Shown here: positions 50,815-59,838 of the stretch, in pieces
Layout of the letters: the number at the start of each line of letters is the position of its first letter
Numbering within the stretch: the first letter of the stretch is position 1
Assembly: GCA_963774075.1 (NCBI GenBank)
Contig: CAVZDP010000005.1
Location: forward strand, 434,001-498,000
Direction of reading: 5' to 3'
DNA: 64,000 bases
Source of the DNA: JBBQNR01 sp963774075
GTDB lineage: Bacteria; Actinomycetota; Thermoleophilia; Solirubrobacterales; JBBDJG01
Made by a program: the position numbers and the translations under genes
The notes under the pieces: model-generated
What the model was told of the DNA's origin: nothing
The model's input: the letters and a program-made list of their open reading frames with translations, nothing else
The model's database searches: none

Positions 50815-50828
50815 CCGTTTACCAACGG
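50815..50828. promoter_or_regulatory. Operator-like palindrome at amine operon promoter
   Basis: CCGTT-TACC-AACGG directly abuts the -35 box at 50829, a position where a bound FadR-type dimer would affect polymerase access. Confidence 0.5.
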
Positions 50829-50857
50829 TTGACATGCGCCCGGCGCAGGGCTATCGT
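50829..50857 (+). promoter_or_regulatory. Consensus promoter of amine-catabolism operon
   Basis: TTGACA (50829-50834), a 17-base spacer and TATCGT (50852-50857) stand about 60 bases upstream of the permease gene start. Confidence 0.7.
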
Positions 50858-50920
50858 CGCGCGTGTCCATAGGTCGGGCCAACACACCTTTTAGGCCCGC
50901 CGTTCGCGAGGAGGGTGAGA

Positions 50921-52519
50921 GTGGCTGAGCGAGTAGACAGGCCGGCGACACCGACCGGCGCCTTGGACGACGAGCGAAAGCTCGCTGAGCTCGGCTACAA
51001 GCAGGAGCTCACACGAGCCTGGAGCGGATTCACCAACTTCGCGATCTCGTTCACGATCATCTCGGTCCTCGCCGGGACCTGGACCACCTTCGGGCTGGCC
51101 TGGAACAACGGCGGCCCGGTCGCTATCTCGTTTGGCTGGCCGATCATCTGCGCCCTCGTCCTGCTGGTGGCGGTCTCGATGGCCGAGCTCACCTCCGCGT
51201 TTCCAACCGCGGGGGGGCCCTACTGGTGGGCGGCGAAGCTGGGCGGCGCCGGCTGGAGCTGGATGACCGGCTGGTTCAACATCGTCGGCCTGGTCGGGAT
51301 CGTCGCCTCGGTGGGCTACGGCGCTGCGACGTTCCTCAACATCACGCTTGGTGTCTACGGCGCCGACATTTTCGGGGTCAATTTCGCCGACACCGAGAGC
51401 GTCTTGGCCGAGCAGTTCGGACTCTTCGTCCTGATCCTGGGCCTCTACACGTTGGTGAACGTCTTCGGCATCCGCCTGCTGGCGCTGCTCAACAACGTCT
51501 CCGTCGGCTGGCATGTCCTCGGGGTCGCGGTGATCATCGCTCTGCTCGTCTTCTTGCCCGACGATCACCAGAGTGCCGACTTCGTCTTCACGGAGAAGCT
51601 CAACCTCGTCGGCTTCGGCGAGGGATCGGTCATGAGCCTTGCCTTCTGGTTCCTGGTCGTGCCGCAGGGGTTCCTGCTGACGATGTACACGCAGACCGGC
51701 TACGACGCCTCCGCCCACACCGCCGAGGAGACCCGCGGGGCCGCCGTCGCCGCGGCGCAAGGCGTCTGGCGCTCGGTGTTCTGGTCGGCGGTGATCGGTT
51801 GGTTCGTCCTCTTGGCGCTTCTGTTCGCGGCCAGCGACGTCACCGCGGTCAACGACGCGGGCGGCGCGTCGAACTCGATCGTCACCAGCGCCCTCGCCGG
51901 CGACCTCTGGGCAGCGAAATTGATCCTGATCATCGTCACCGTCGGACAGCTGTTTTGCGGAGCGGCCGGCTTGACGAGCGCCTCGCGCACCTGGTACGCG
52001 TTCTCGCGCGATCGGGGAATGCCAGGCTGGTGGTTGTTCAGGCGCCTGACCCGCGACAAGGTGCCGGCCTATGCCGTGATCGCAGTGTCGGTGGCGTCGC
52101 TGATCATCGCGATCCCGGCGCTGTGGAGCACCGATGCCGCACCGACCTTCCCCTGGGCGTTCTTCGCCATCACCGGGATCTGCACGGTCGGCCTATACAT
52201 CGCCTACACGATCCCGATCTACCTGCGCCTGCGCAAGGGCGACAGCTTCGAGCCCGGGCCCTGGACCCTCGGGCGGCGCTATCGCTGGATCAATCCCGCC
52301 GCAATCGTCTGGGTGATCCTCGCGGTGGTCATCTTCTGCCTGCCGTTCGGGCCGGCGAGCGTGCCGTGGTTCGACGAGTTCGACGCACCGGCGTTCAACT
52401 ACACGCCGATGGTGCTTGTGGTCGGCGCGATCGTTGCGATCTGGTGGGTCGTGTCCGCAAAGAACAAGTACACGGGTCCAGTGCGGACCCTCGAAGAGGA
52501 CGAGGTCACACGAGACTGA
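50921..52519 (+). CDS. APC-family amino acid/polyamine permease
   Basis: A 532-residue transporter with about 12 membrane helices and the APC-superfamily N-terminal pattern LGYKQELTRAWSGFTNFAISFTIISVLAG. It imports an amino acid, amine or polyamine. It is the first gene of a same-strand run leading into a glutamine-synthetase-like ligase, a C26 hydrolase, an aldehyde dehydrogenase and an SDR, so the substrate is likely an amine. GAGGAGG stands seven bases before GTG 50921. Confidence 0.88.
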   Translation: MAERVDRPATPTGALDDERKLAELGYKQELTRAWSGFTNFAISFTIISVLAGTWTTFGLAWNNGGPVAISFGWPIICALVLLVAVSMAELTSAFPTAGGPYWWAAKLGGAGWSWMTGWFNIVGLVGIVASVGYGAATFLNITLGVYGADIFGVNFADTESVLAEQFGLFVLILGLYTLVNVFGIRLLALLNNVSVGWHVLGVAVIIALLVFLPDDHQSADFVFTEKLNLVGFGEGSVMSLAFWFLVVPQGFLLTMYTQTGYDASAHTAEETRGAAVAAAQGVWRSVFWSAVIGWFVLLALLFAASDVTAVNDAGGASNSIVTSALAGDLWAAKLILIIVTVGQLFCGAAGLTSASRTWYAFSRDRGMPGWWLFRRLTRDKVPAYAVIAVSVASLIIAIPALWSTDAAPTFPWAFFAITGICTVGLYIAYTIPIYLRLRKGDSFEPGPWTLGRRYRWINPAAIVWVILAVVIFCLPFGPASVPWFDEFDAPAFNYTPMVLVVGAIVAIWWVVSAKNKYTGPVRTLEEDEVTRD

Positions 52520-52569
52520 CCGGGAACGAATCAGCGGCCCGTCCCGGCGGTCCGGGAGGGACCGCGGGC

Positions 52570-53919
52570 ATGCTGTCCGTGGACGACCTCCGCAAGGAGG
52601 TCGCGGACGGCACGATCGACACCGTCGTCACGGCGTTCACCGACATGCAGGGCCGGCTGTTCGGCAAGCGCATCCAGGCGGAGTACTTCCTCGACGACGT
52701 GCTCTCCCACGGGATCGAGGGCTGCAACTACCTGCTCGCGCTGGACATGGAGATGGATCCCGTGCCCGGCTACGAGATGGCCAACTGGGAGGGCGGCTAC
52801 GGCGACTTCGCGATCGTCCCGGACCTGGGGACGCTGCGCACGATCCCCTGGCTCGACCGCACGGCCCTGGTTCTGTGCGACGTCGCGAACCACGACGGCT
52901 CGCCGGTCGTCGCATCACCGCGCCAGGTCCTGATCGCCCAGTACGAGCGCGCCCACGAGATGGGCTACACGCCGATGTTCGCGTCCGAGCTCGAGTTCTA
53001 CCTCTACAAGGAGAGCTACGCCGAGGCGCACGAGAAGGACTACCGCGGCCTCACGCCGACGATCCCCTACATCCTCGATTACCACGTCCTCGCGACCACG
53101 ATGGACGAGCAATACCTCGGCGCGATTCGCCGCGGCATGCACGCGGCCGGGATCCCGGTGGAGTTCTCGAAGGGAGAGGCCTGGTACGGGCAGCACGAGG
53201 TCAACACGCGCTACGCCGATGCGGTCACCTCCGCGGACCGGCACACGGTCTACAAGAACGGCGTCAAGGAGATCGCCTTCCTGAACGGGATTTCGGCGAC
53301 ATTCATGGCGAAGCCGTCCGAGAAGGACATCGGCAGCTCGTGCCACATCCATTCCAGCCTGATGGATGCCCGAAGCGGCGAGAGCGTCTTCGTCGACGGC
53401 AAGGAGGAAACCGATGTGTTCCGCCACTACCTCGGCGGACAGCGTGCCCGCATCAGGGAGCTGGCCTTGCTGGTCGCTCCCTCCATCAACTCCTACAAGC
53501 GCTACGCCACCGAGAGCTGGGCACCGACATCGATCTCGTGGGGCCGCGACAACCGCACGTGCGGCTTTCGGATCGTCGGTCACGGGGCGTCGCGCCGGGC
53601 CGAGTGCCGGATCCCCGGCGCAGACGTCAACCCGTACCTGGGCTATGCGGCGCTGCTCGCCGCGGGCCTCGACGGCATCGAGCGCGGCACGGATCCGGGG
53701 GCGGAGCTCAAGGGCAACGCGTATGCCGAGGCGGGAGCCGAGCCCTTTCCGTCGACCCTTCGCGAGGCGGTCGATCTGTGGGGGCAGAGCGACTTCGCCC
53801 GCAAGACGTTCGGCGACGAAGTCTGGCGCCACTACCTGAACTACGGGAAGACCGAGCAGCAGCTGTTCGACCAGGTCGTGACCGACTACGAGCGCCGGCG
53901 CATGTTCGAGCGCGGCTGA
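52570..53919 (+). CDS. Glutamine-synthetase-family gamma-glutamyl-amine ligase
   Basis: A 449-residue member of the GS family, of the class that joins glutamate to amines (PuuA/GlnA3-like). It has the N-terminal beta-grasp TAFTDMQGRLFGKR, the metal/substrate loop FASELEFYLY (near 140), the GSSCHIHSSL His box (near 260), the NSYKRYATESWAP ATP region and a RAECRIPGADVNPYL Arg site. ATP-dependent gamma-glutamylation of an imported amine is the inferred role from the neighbours. ATG 52570, with GGGAGGG 11 bases upstream. It lies 50 bases after the permease. Confidence 0.88.
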   Translation: MLSVDDLRKEVADGTIDTVVTAFTDMQGRLFGKRIQAEYFLDDVLSHGIEGCNYLLALDMEMDPVPGYEMANWEGGYGDFAIVPDLGTLRTIPWLDRTALVLCDVANHDGSPVVASPRQVLIAQYERAHEMGYTPMFASELEFYLYKESYAEAHEKDYRGLTPTIPYILDYHVLATTMDEQYLGAIRRGMHAAGIPVEFSKGEAWYGQHEVNTRYADAVTSADRHTVYKNGVKEIAFLNGISATFMAKPSEKDIGSSCHIHSSLMDARSGESVFVDGKEETDVFRHYLGGQRARIRELALLVAPSINSYKRYATESWAPTSISWGRDNRTCGFRIVGHGASRRAECRIPGADVNPYLGYAALLAAGLDGIERGTDPGAELKGNAYAEAGAEPFPSTLREAVDLWGQSDFARKTFGDEVWRHYLNYGKTEQQLFDQVVTDYERRRMFERG

Positions 53920-53943
53920 TCCACGACGAGGATTGCGACTTCG

Positions 53944-54666
53944 ATGACCTGCGCGATCGGGATCTGCGCAGCGATCGAGCGCGTTCGCTGGGGGGTTTGG
54001 GACGAGACCGTCACGATGGCGCCCCGCTCCTACGCGACCGCGGTGCAGGCAGCCGGTGCAACTGCGCTGCTGCTGCCGCCCGACGAATCCGCGGTGGAGT
54101 CGCCTGAGGGCCTACTCGACCGGGTGGATGCGCTCCTTCTGGCGGGCGGCTCGGATGTCGACCCCGCTTCCTACGGCGCCGAAGCTCACGAAGAGACCAC
54201 GGCCACCCGGCCCGAGCGTGATCGCTTCGAGCTCGCCCTCACACGGCGCGCGCTCGAGCGCGGGATGCCCGTGCTCGGCATCTGCCGCGGCATGCAGGTG
54301 CTGAACGTGGCCACCGGCGGCACGCTCCTTCAACACCTGCCCGACGTGGTCGGCGACGCACGTCACCGCCACGCGCCGGGCGCCTTCGGCGATCACGAGG
54401 TGCGACTCGCCCCCGGTTCGGTCGCCGCCCGCGCCGCCGGCGCGGAGCTCCTCGTCGTCAAGTCGCATCATCACCAGGGCATCGACCGGCTGGGCGCCGG
54501 ATTGACCGCCACCGGGTGGTCGACCGGCGACGAACTGGTCGAGGCGATCGAGCTGGACGGGCACGATTTCGCGCTCGGAGTCCTCTGGCATCCCGAGGAG
54601 GATCTGCGCAGCCTCGTTGTCGAGGCACTCGCCCAGGCGGCGCGCACGGCGGTCGGCGCACGGTGA
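53944..54666 (+). CDS. Peptidase C26 gamma-glutamyl-GABA-type hydrolase (PuuD-like)
   Basis: A 240-residue class I glutamine amidotransferase-fold hydrolase. The nucleophile Cys114 lies in GICRGMQVLN, and His216 and Glu218 in LWHPEED complete the triad. LLLAGGSDVDP near 64-74 is typical of gamma-glutamyl-gamma-aminobutyrate hydrolases. It should release glutamate from the glutamylated acid at the end of the pathway. It overlaps the aldehyde dehydrogenase gene by GTGA. Confidence 0.88.
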   Translation: MTCAIGICAAIERVRWGVWDETVTMAPRSYATAVQAAGATALLLPPDESAVESPEGLLDRVDALLLAGGSDVDPASYGAEAHEETTATRPERDRFELALTRRALERGMPVLGICRGMQVLNVATGGTLLQHLPDVVGDARHRHAPGAFGDHEVRLAPGSVAARAAGAELLVVKSHHHQGIDRLGAGLTATGWSTGDELVEAIELDGHDFALGVLWHPEEDLRSLVVEALAQAARTAVGAR

Positions 54667-56021
54667 TCGCGGTCGTCGAGCCTGCCACCGAGCAGGTAAT
54701 GGCGGAAGTGCCCCGCGCGGGAATCGAGGAGACCGACGAGGCCGTGCTGCGTGCGCAGCGAGCTTTGCCGGCCTGGCGCGCGCTCGACCCCGACGAGCGA
54801 GCGCGGGCGCTTCACCACCTGGCGGGCGCGCTGGAGGAACGGATGGAGGAGCTGGCGGTGCTCGAGGCACGCAACGTCGGCAAGCCGATCTCGGACGCGC
54901 GGGCGGAGATGGCGATGGTCGTCGACACCTTCCGCTACTACGCGGGCGCGCCGCAGCGGCTGCTCGGGGAGACCATCCCCGTTCCGGGAGGCATCGACAT
55001 GACCTTTCGCGAGCCTCTGGGCGTGGTGGGGCTGATCGTCCCCTGGAACTTTCCGCTCGTGATCGCGTCATGGAAGGTGGCGCCCGCGCTGGCGGCGGGC
55101 AACACGGTGGTGTTGAAGCCCGCCGAGCTGACTCCGCTGACAGCGCTCGAGCTCGAGAAGATCGCGCTCGAGGCCGGCCTACCCGAGGGCGCGGTCAACG
55201 TGGTGGCCGGTCCCGGCAGCGTCTGCGGGCAGCGGCTGGTCGAGCACCCGGACGTCGCCAAGATCGCCTTCACGGGCTCCACGGCAGTGGGGCGGCGGAT
55301 CGCCGCGGACGCCGCGGCGACGATCAAGCGCGTCACGCTCGAGCTCGGCGGCAAGTCGGCGAACGTGGTCTTTGCCGATGCCGACCTGGAGGCCGCGGCC
55401 GCGGCGGCGCCGCTTGCGGCCTTCGGCAACGCCGGCCAGGATTGCTGCGCGCGCTCGCGCGTCCTCGTCGAGCGCTCGGCGCTCGAGGAGTTCATGGAAG
55501 GGTTGGAGGGGCGGGTAACGGACATCAGGGTCGGTGATCCTCTCGACGAGAAGACCGAGATGGGGCCGCTGATCTCCGAGGACCAGCGGGCAAAGGTGGC
55601 CTCCTATCTCGACGACGGCGCGCCGATCGCGATTCGCGGCTCCGCGCCCGACCGACCAGGCTTCTGGTTTGCGCCGATCGTCCTCTGTCCCGTCGCGAAC
55701 GACGACCGGGCGGCGCGTGAGGAGATCTTCGGACCCGTCGCGAGCGTGATTCCGTTCGAGGGCGAGGACGAGGCCGTGCGCATCGCCAACGACACGATCT
55801 ACGGGCTGTCGGGCTCGATCTGGACGCGCGACGGAGCTAAGGCGCTCAGAGTCGCGCGGGCCGTCGAGACGGGGGTGCTGTCGATCAACTCGAACACCTC
55901 GGTGCGCGTGACGACCCCCTTCGGGGGCTTCAAGCAGTCGGGCGTCGGCCGCGAGCTCGGCCCACACGCGCTCGACCACTACACCGAGGTGAAGAACGTC
56001 TTCTACGCGACGGAGGGATAG
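54663..56021 (+). CDS. NAD(P)-dependent aldehyde dehydrogenase
   Basis: A 452-residue ALDH. General base Glu227 lies in LELGGKS and the nucleophile Cys261 in FGNAGQDCC; the cofactor segment IVPWNFP is near 125 and FTGSTAVG near 203-210. It probably oxidises the gamma-glutamyl aminoaldehyde to the acid (PuuC role). The start is fixed by the GTGA overlap with the hydrolase. It is slightly shorter than the usual 480-500 residues at the N-terminus. Confidence 0.9.
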   Translation: MIAVVEPATEQVMAEVPRAGIEETDEAVLRAQRALPAWRALDPDERARALHHLAGALEERMEELAVLEARNVGKPISDARAEMAMVVDTFRYYAGAPQRLLGETIPVPGGIDMTFREPLGVVGLIVPWNFPLVIASWKVAPALAAGNTVVLKPAELTPLTALELEKIALEAGLPEGAVNVVAGPGSVCGQRLVEHPDVAKIAFTGSTAVGRRIAADAAATIKRVTLELGGKSANVVFADADLEAAAAAAPLAAFGNAGQDCCARSRVLVERSALEEFMEGLEGRVTDIRVGDPLDEKTEMGPLISEDQRAKVASYLDDGAPIAIRGSAPDRPGFWFAPIVLCPVANDDRAAREEIFGPVASVIPFEGEDEAVRIANDTIYGLSGSIWTRDGAKALRVARAVETGVLSINSNTSVRVTTPFGGFKQSGVGRELGPHALDHYTEVKNVFYATEG

Positions 56022-56030
56022 GTGAGCTAG

Positions 56031-56777
56031 GTGGCGGGGCGGCTCGAAGGCAAGGTCTGCGTGATCACCGGCGCCGCCAGCGGCATCGGGGCCGAGACCG
56101 CGCGCCTGTTCGAGGAGGAAGGCGCGATCGTGGTCGGCGCCGATCTGAGCCGGGAGTCGGCCGGCCGGCTGCAGATCGAAGTGGACGTGAGTGACGAGGA
56201 GCAGGTGAAGGCCATGTACGCACGCGCGCGGCGGGAGCTCGGTCGCGTCGACGTCCTGTTCAACAACGCCGGCATCAACCCCAGCGACGACACCTCGGTG
56301 CTGGAGACGCCGCTCGACGCATGGCAGCGCGTGCAGGACGTCAACCTTCGCTCGATCTTCCTGTGCTGCAAGCACGGAATCCCGCACCTGCTGGAGGGCG
56401 GCGGAGGCTCGGTCATCAACACCGCCTCGTTCGTCGCAATCATGGGTGCGGCCGTGTCGCAGATCTCGTACACGGCCTCGAAAGGAGGGGTGGTCTCGCT
56501 GTCACGCGAGCTGGGAGTCGAGTTTGCGCGGCGCGGCGTGCGGGTGAACGCGCTCTGTCCCGGGCCGGTAGACACGCCGCTGCTCCAACAGCTGTTCGCC
56601 AAGGATCCCGAGAAGGCGGCGCGCCGGCTGGTGCACCTGCCGACGGGCCGCTTTGCGAAGCCGCGGGAGATCGCCCACGGAGCGTTGTTCCTCGCGAGCG
56701 ACGAGTCGTCCTACGTGACCGCCTCCACGTTCATGGTCGACGGCGGGCTCTCGTCGGCCTACCTCACGCCCGAGTAA
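56031..56777 (+). CDS. SDR-family oxidoreductase of amine operon
   Basis: A 248-residue classical short-chain dehydrogenase: TGAASGIG (13-20), NNAG (77-80), Ser132, Tyr146 and Lys150 (YTASK). It begins nine bases after the aldehyde dehydrogenase and so belongs to the operon. In the gamma-glutamyl putrescine route the second step is done by a flavin oxidase (PuuB), which is absent here; whether the SDR handles an alcohol-type substrate instead is open. Confidence 0.88.
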   Translation: MAGRLEGKVCVITGAASGIGAETARLFEEEGAIVVGADLSRESAGRLQIEVDVSDEEQVKAMYARARRELGRVDVLFNNAGINPSDDTSVLETPLDAWQRVQDVNLRSIFLCCKHGIPHLLEGGGGSVINTASFVAIMGAAVSQISYTASKGGVVSLSRELGVEFARRGVRVNALCPGPVDTPLLQQLFAKDPEKAARRLVHLPTGRFAKPREIAHGALFLASDESSYVTASTFMVDGGLSSAYLTPE

Positions 56778-56783
56778 GAGCCT

Positions 56784-57503
56784 CTAACGCAATGCCCGTG
56801 CTCTGAGGGCCACGGCCACGAACCGCTCGCAGAGGCCGCGGCCGAGCTCGTTCCAGGAGGCGAGGGAAGCGCGGGTCTGCTCACGTAGCGCTTCGGGGTC
56901 GAGCTTCGTGGCAACCGCGTCGTTGTCGCTGCGGTAGTCCTCGATCCAGCTCTCGACGATCTCTGCCGACACCTCGGCGTGGAACTGGATGCCCCACGCG
57001 CAGTCGCCGGCGCGGAAAGCCTGGAGGCAGACTTCGCTGCGGGCGAGCGGCGTGGCGCCGGGCGGCAGAGCGAACTCGTAGCTGTGCCACTGAAAGGCGT
57101 TGAAGCCGGGGGCGAGCGGCGCCAGCAACGGGTCGCTCGCCGCCTCGCCGGTCAGCGCGACGTCGTACCAGCCGATCTCGGGCTCGCTCGCTCGCTGCAC
57201 GGCCGCGCCGGCGGCGTGGGCGACGAGCTGAGCCCCGAGGCACACGCCCAGTAGCGGGACGCAGCGTTCGAGTAGCTCTCGGAGCAGGTCCTTCTCCTCT
57301 GCCAACCATGGATGCTCGCCCTCCTGGTCGGCGTGCATCGCCCCACCGAAGGTGAGGACGGCGTCGTAGTCGCGCGGGTCGCTGGGCGCACGATCCTCCT
57401 CGGCGCGCAGCCACGTGTCGAGCTCGACGCCGCGTGCCCGGATGGCGTCGGCGAAGACGCCGGGGCCGGCGTCGCGCTGATGGACGATCGCAAGGGCACG
57501 CAT
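56784..57503 (-). CDS. Class I glutamine amidotransferase-like protein
   Basis: A 239-residue GATase1 domain protein (GMP-synthase-glutaminase-like). Nucleophile Cys88 is in LLGVCLGAQL and His175/Glu177 in IQFHAEVS. There is no synthetase domain. It is convergent with the amine operon, with six bases between stops. It could hydrolyse another gamma-glutamyl compound. ATG 57503. Confidence 0.87.
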   Translation of the reverse strand: MRALAIVHQRDAGPGVFADAIRARGVELDTWLRAEEDRAPSDPRDYDAVLTFGGAMHADQEGEHPWLAEEKDLLRELLERCVPLLGVCLGAQLVAHAAGAAVQRASEPEIGWYDVALTGEAASDPLLAPLAPGFNAFQWHSYEFALPPGATPLARSEVCLQAFRAGDCAWGIQFHAEVSAEIVESWIEDYRSDNDAVATKLDPEALREQTRASLASWNELGRGLCERFVAVALRARALR

Positions 57504-57583
57504 GGTCGGCAGTCTTGCAGCGCTCACCGGATAGCGTTTGGTCCGAACGGCCCGGCCGGCGGGCCGCAAGCTTGGGGGCGCCA

Positions 57584-58078
57584 ATGACCACGAAGGCTGA
57601 TTTCACAGAAGGTGAGTGGGCGAGACTCGAACGCGCGCCGTTCGTCGCGGGGATGGCCATCTCGTTCGCCGATCCGGGCGGGCCGATCGAAGCCGTCAAG
57701 GAGTCGATGGCCGCGATCAAGACGGTGACCGAGACCGCTGAATCCGGCGGTCACGGCGAGCTCGTGGATGCCGTTGCCAAGAGCGTCGCCGAGAAGGCCA
57801 AGCAGCGCAAGAACCCGCTCCGGGACTTCAAGCCGAAGGGCAGCGATGCCCGGGAGGAGATCGTGAACGAGCTCCGTGCCGTGAACGCGCTCCTGACGCA
57901 GAAGGCCTCTCCCGAGGAGGCGGCGGCCTTTCGGGAGTGGCTTCTCACGGCGGCCAAGCGATCCGCGGACGCGGCGAAGGAAGGCGGCTTTTTGGGCTTC
58001 AACGCTCAACGGGTGAGCGAGGGCGAGCAACGCATGCTCGACAAGCTTGCCGAGGTGCTCTCCCCGCCCGCCGGCTGA
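57584..58078 (+). CDS. Conserved hypothetical soluble protein
   Basis: A 164-residue helical protein. It contains APFVAGMAISFADPGGPIEAVKE near 18-40 and a Lys-rich middle (EKAKQRKNPLRDFKPKG near 70-86), and no signal or membrane helix. I do not recognise a named domain, although the pattern is familiar from actinobacterial proteins annotated only as hypothetical. ATG 57584 is favoured by the start of the conserved-looking part. Confidence 0.68.
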   Translation: MTTKADFTEGEWARLERAPFVAGMAISFADPGGPIEAVKESMAAIKTVTETAESGGHGELVDAVAKSVAEKAKQRKNPLRDFKPKGSDAREEIVNELRAVNALLTQKASPEEAAAFREWLLTAAKRSADAAKEGGFLGFNAQRVSEGEQRMLDKLAEVLSPPAG

Positions 58079-58084
58079 CCGCCG

Positions 58085-58456
58085 TCAGGCGGGCCCGGAT
58101 TCCGAAGACGAAGCCTCGGGAGCGCTGAGCGCCAACCCGAAGGGACTGCCCTCGGAGTCCTTGCAGATCGCCCATTGCTCTCCGGGGTGAACGACGCTTC
58201 CACCCAACGCCTCCACCCGCCGCAGTGCCTCGGGGATGTCGGCAACCGAGAAGTAGGGCAGCGAGAAAGTGTCACCGGGGCCGCGTCCACGCTCGTGGAC
58301 GCCTACGGCCGGCGCCCCCGAACGTGACTGCCAGCCCGCTCCCTCCCCCGTTCGCCGGGATTCCAACGCGACGCCGAGAAGGCCGCTCCAGAACCGCCGG
58401 GCGCGCTCGGGGTCGTCGGCGGGAAACTCGATCAGCGACAGCTCGCGGTCGGGCAC
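58085..58456 (-). CDS. VOC-family (glyoxalase/dioxygenase fold) protein
   Basis: A 123-residue VOC protein with two beta-alpha-beta-beta-beta modules: LSLIEFPADDPERARRFWSGLLGV at the start and FSLPYFSVADIPEALRRVEALGG in the middle, ending in CKDSEGSPFGL. The metal-binding His/Glu set is incomplete, so it may be a binding protein and not an enzyme. It converges with the preceding gene. Confidence 0.82.
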   Translation of the reverse strand: MPDRELSLIEFPADDPERARRFWSGLLGVALESRRTGEGAGWQSRSGAPAVGVHERGRGPGDTFSLPYFSVADIPEALRRVEALGGSVVHPGEQWAICKDSEGSPFGLALSAPEASSSESGPA

Positions 58457-58522
58457 GCCCAGACGATAACCGGCGAGCCTTCATCCCGCGATGCGATTCG
58501 CCTCTCGCTATCTTGGCCCGCG

Positions 58523-58876
58523 ATGGGCAAGCGGCAGCGAAAGCGAGGTCGCACCACTCCTCCGGCCACGAGTGACTACCGAGACGAGGAGGGAAACGTC
58601 CTGACGCTGCGCGACTCCGTATCCGCTGACACGGTCGCCAAGCTGCAGGAGCCGGTCGGTGTCGCAGCATCCTCGACCGATGACATGTGGCGCCGCCGGA
58701 GCGAGATGCTGTTCGAGCGTTTCGCCGTGAGCTGGACGATCAGCGATCTTCCGCTCAGCGGCCAAAAGGAGTTGCTCGGGCGCTACCGCCTGGCCGACGA
58801 GCGGACCCAGCAGTGGGTCCGAGAGACGCTCACCGAACACGTGCGCCGGCACCATCCGGAGTTGGAGCGGCCTTAG
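58523..58876 (+). CDS. Hypothetical basic protein
   Basis: A 117-residue protein with a very basic N-terminus (MGKRQRKRGR), an acidic middle and a helical C-terminal half ending in REHVRRHHPEL-like residues. It has no recognised domain. The ATG is at the point where coding bias begins. Confidence 0.55.
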   Translation: MGKRQRKRGRTTPPATSDYRDEEGNVLTLRDSVSADTVAKLQEPVGVAASSTDDMWRRRSEMLFERFAVSWTISDLPLSGQKELLGRYRLADERTQQWVRETLTEHVRRHHPELERP

Positions 58877-59002
58877 CTCTTGCATTCCGTCGCCGTCTCC
58901 AGAACGAGCCCCGGATGCTCGGGGATGTGGTACAAGAAGAAGGTCAGTCTGTGGATTCTTCGCGGTCCCCCCCGGCCGCGCCAACTGCGGGAGGCAATAC
59001 TC

Positions 59003-59833
59003 ATGCAACGATGCGCGCGCATCGCCGTGCTCGGCATTTCGATGCTGTTACTTGTACTAGGTGCGACCGCTTCGCCGGCGGCGGCCAGGACCAGCCCGGT
59101 ACAACTCTCCCTCGGCGACTCATGGGCGTTCGGCTTCGGCGCCGCCGTTCCGAGCGAGGGCGGCTACGTTCCTCAGCTACACGAGGCGCTTCAGGAGCAG
59201 TACAACTGCTCGCCCGGCAAAACGGACAACGGCCACTGCAAGAAGCTCGAGCTGGTCACCGTCGCGGTGGGCGGCGCAACGACGCCGACACTGATCGCGA
59301 ACCAGCTGCCGACCGCGGTGAGCCTGCTTCAGAACCGCAACAGTGACGCCAACCCGCGCAACGACGTTGAGGTCGTGACGATCAGCATCGGCGGGAACGA
59401 CGTCTTTGGCCCGATAGTCGGCGCATGTAGCGGAGGGATCAACCAGAACTGCCTGCAGGTGATCACCACCGAATTCGCGGCCTACAGGAGCGACCTCAAC
59501 GCCGCGCTCTCGGCCCTTCGCGAGGCAGCCGGGCCGGACGCGAGGATCGTGATCGGTACGTACGACAACGGGATCGCCACCTGCTATCTGAGCACTGTGC
59601 CCGGCGGCGTGCAGATCGCCGCACTCGTGCTGGAAGGTGCTCCGCCGTTCATCCCTGCCGGACTGCACGACGTCATCCGTGATGTCGCCGACGACTACGG
59701 CGTCGAGGTGGCCGAGGTGTACGGCGACCTCGCCCCGCAGGACTGGGTCGGCGGCGATGACTGCCTGCACCCCAATGACACCGGTTACGACAAGGTGACC
59801 GACGCGTTCCTCGAGGTGCTGCTGGCCGGCTAG
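59003..59833 (+). CDS. Secreted SGNH/GDSL hydrolase 2
   Basis: A 276-residue exported lipase/esterase-type hydrolase. It has a signal peptide (1-29), block I SLGDSWAFGFG with nucleophile Ser40, a block III SIGGNDVFG (near 125-133), and block V CLHPNDTGYD with His256. GGGAGG precedes ATG 59003; the frame is open upstream but lacks a ribosome site there. It is only distantly like the SGNH protein at 18120, so the two are not recent duplicates. Confidence 0.87.
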   Translation: MQRCARIAVLGISMLLLVLGATASPAAARTSPVQLSLGDSWAFGFGAAVPSEGGYVPQLHEALQEQYNCSPGKTDNGHCKKLELVTVAVGGATTPTLIANQLPTAVSLLQNRNSDANPRNDVEVVTISIGGNDVFGPIVGACSGGINQNCLQVITTEFAAYRSDLNAALSALREAAGPDARIVIGTYDNGIATCYLSTVPGGVQIAALVLEGAPPFIPAGLHDVIRDVADDYGVEVAEVYGDLAPQDWVGGDDCLHPNDTGYDKVTDAFLEVLLAG

Positions 59834-59838
59834 CCCGT

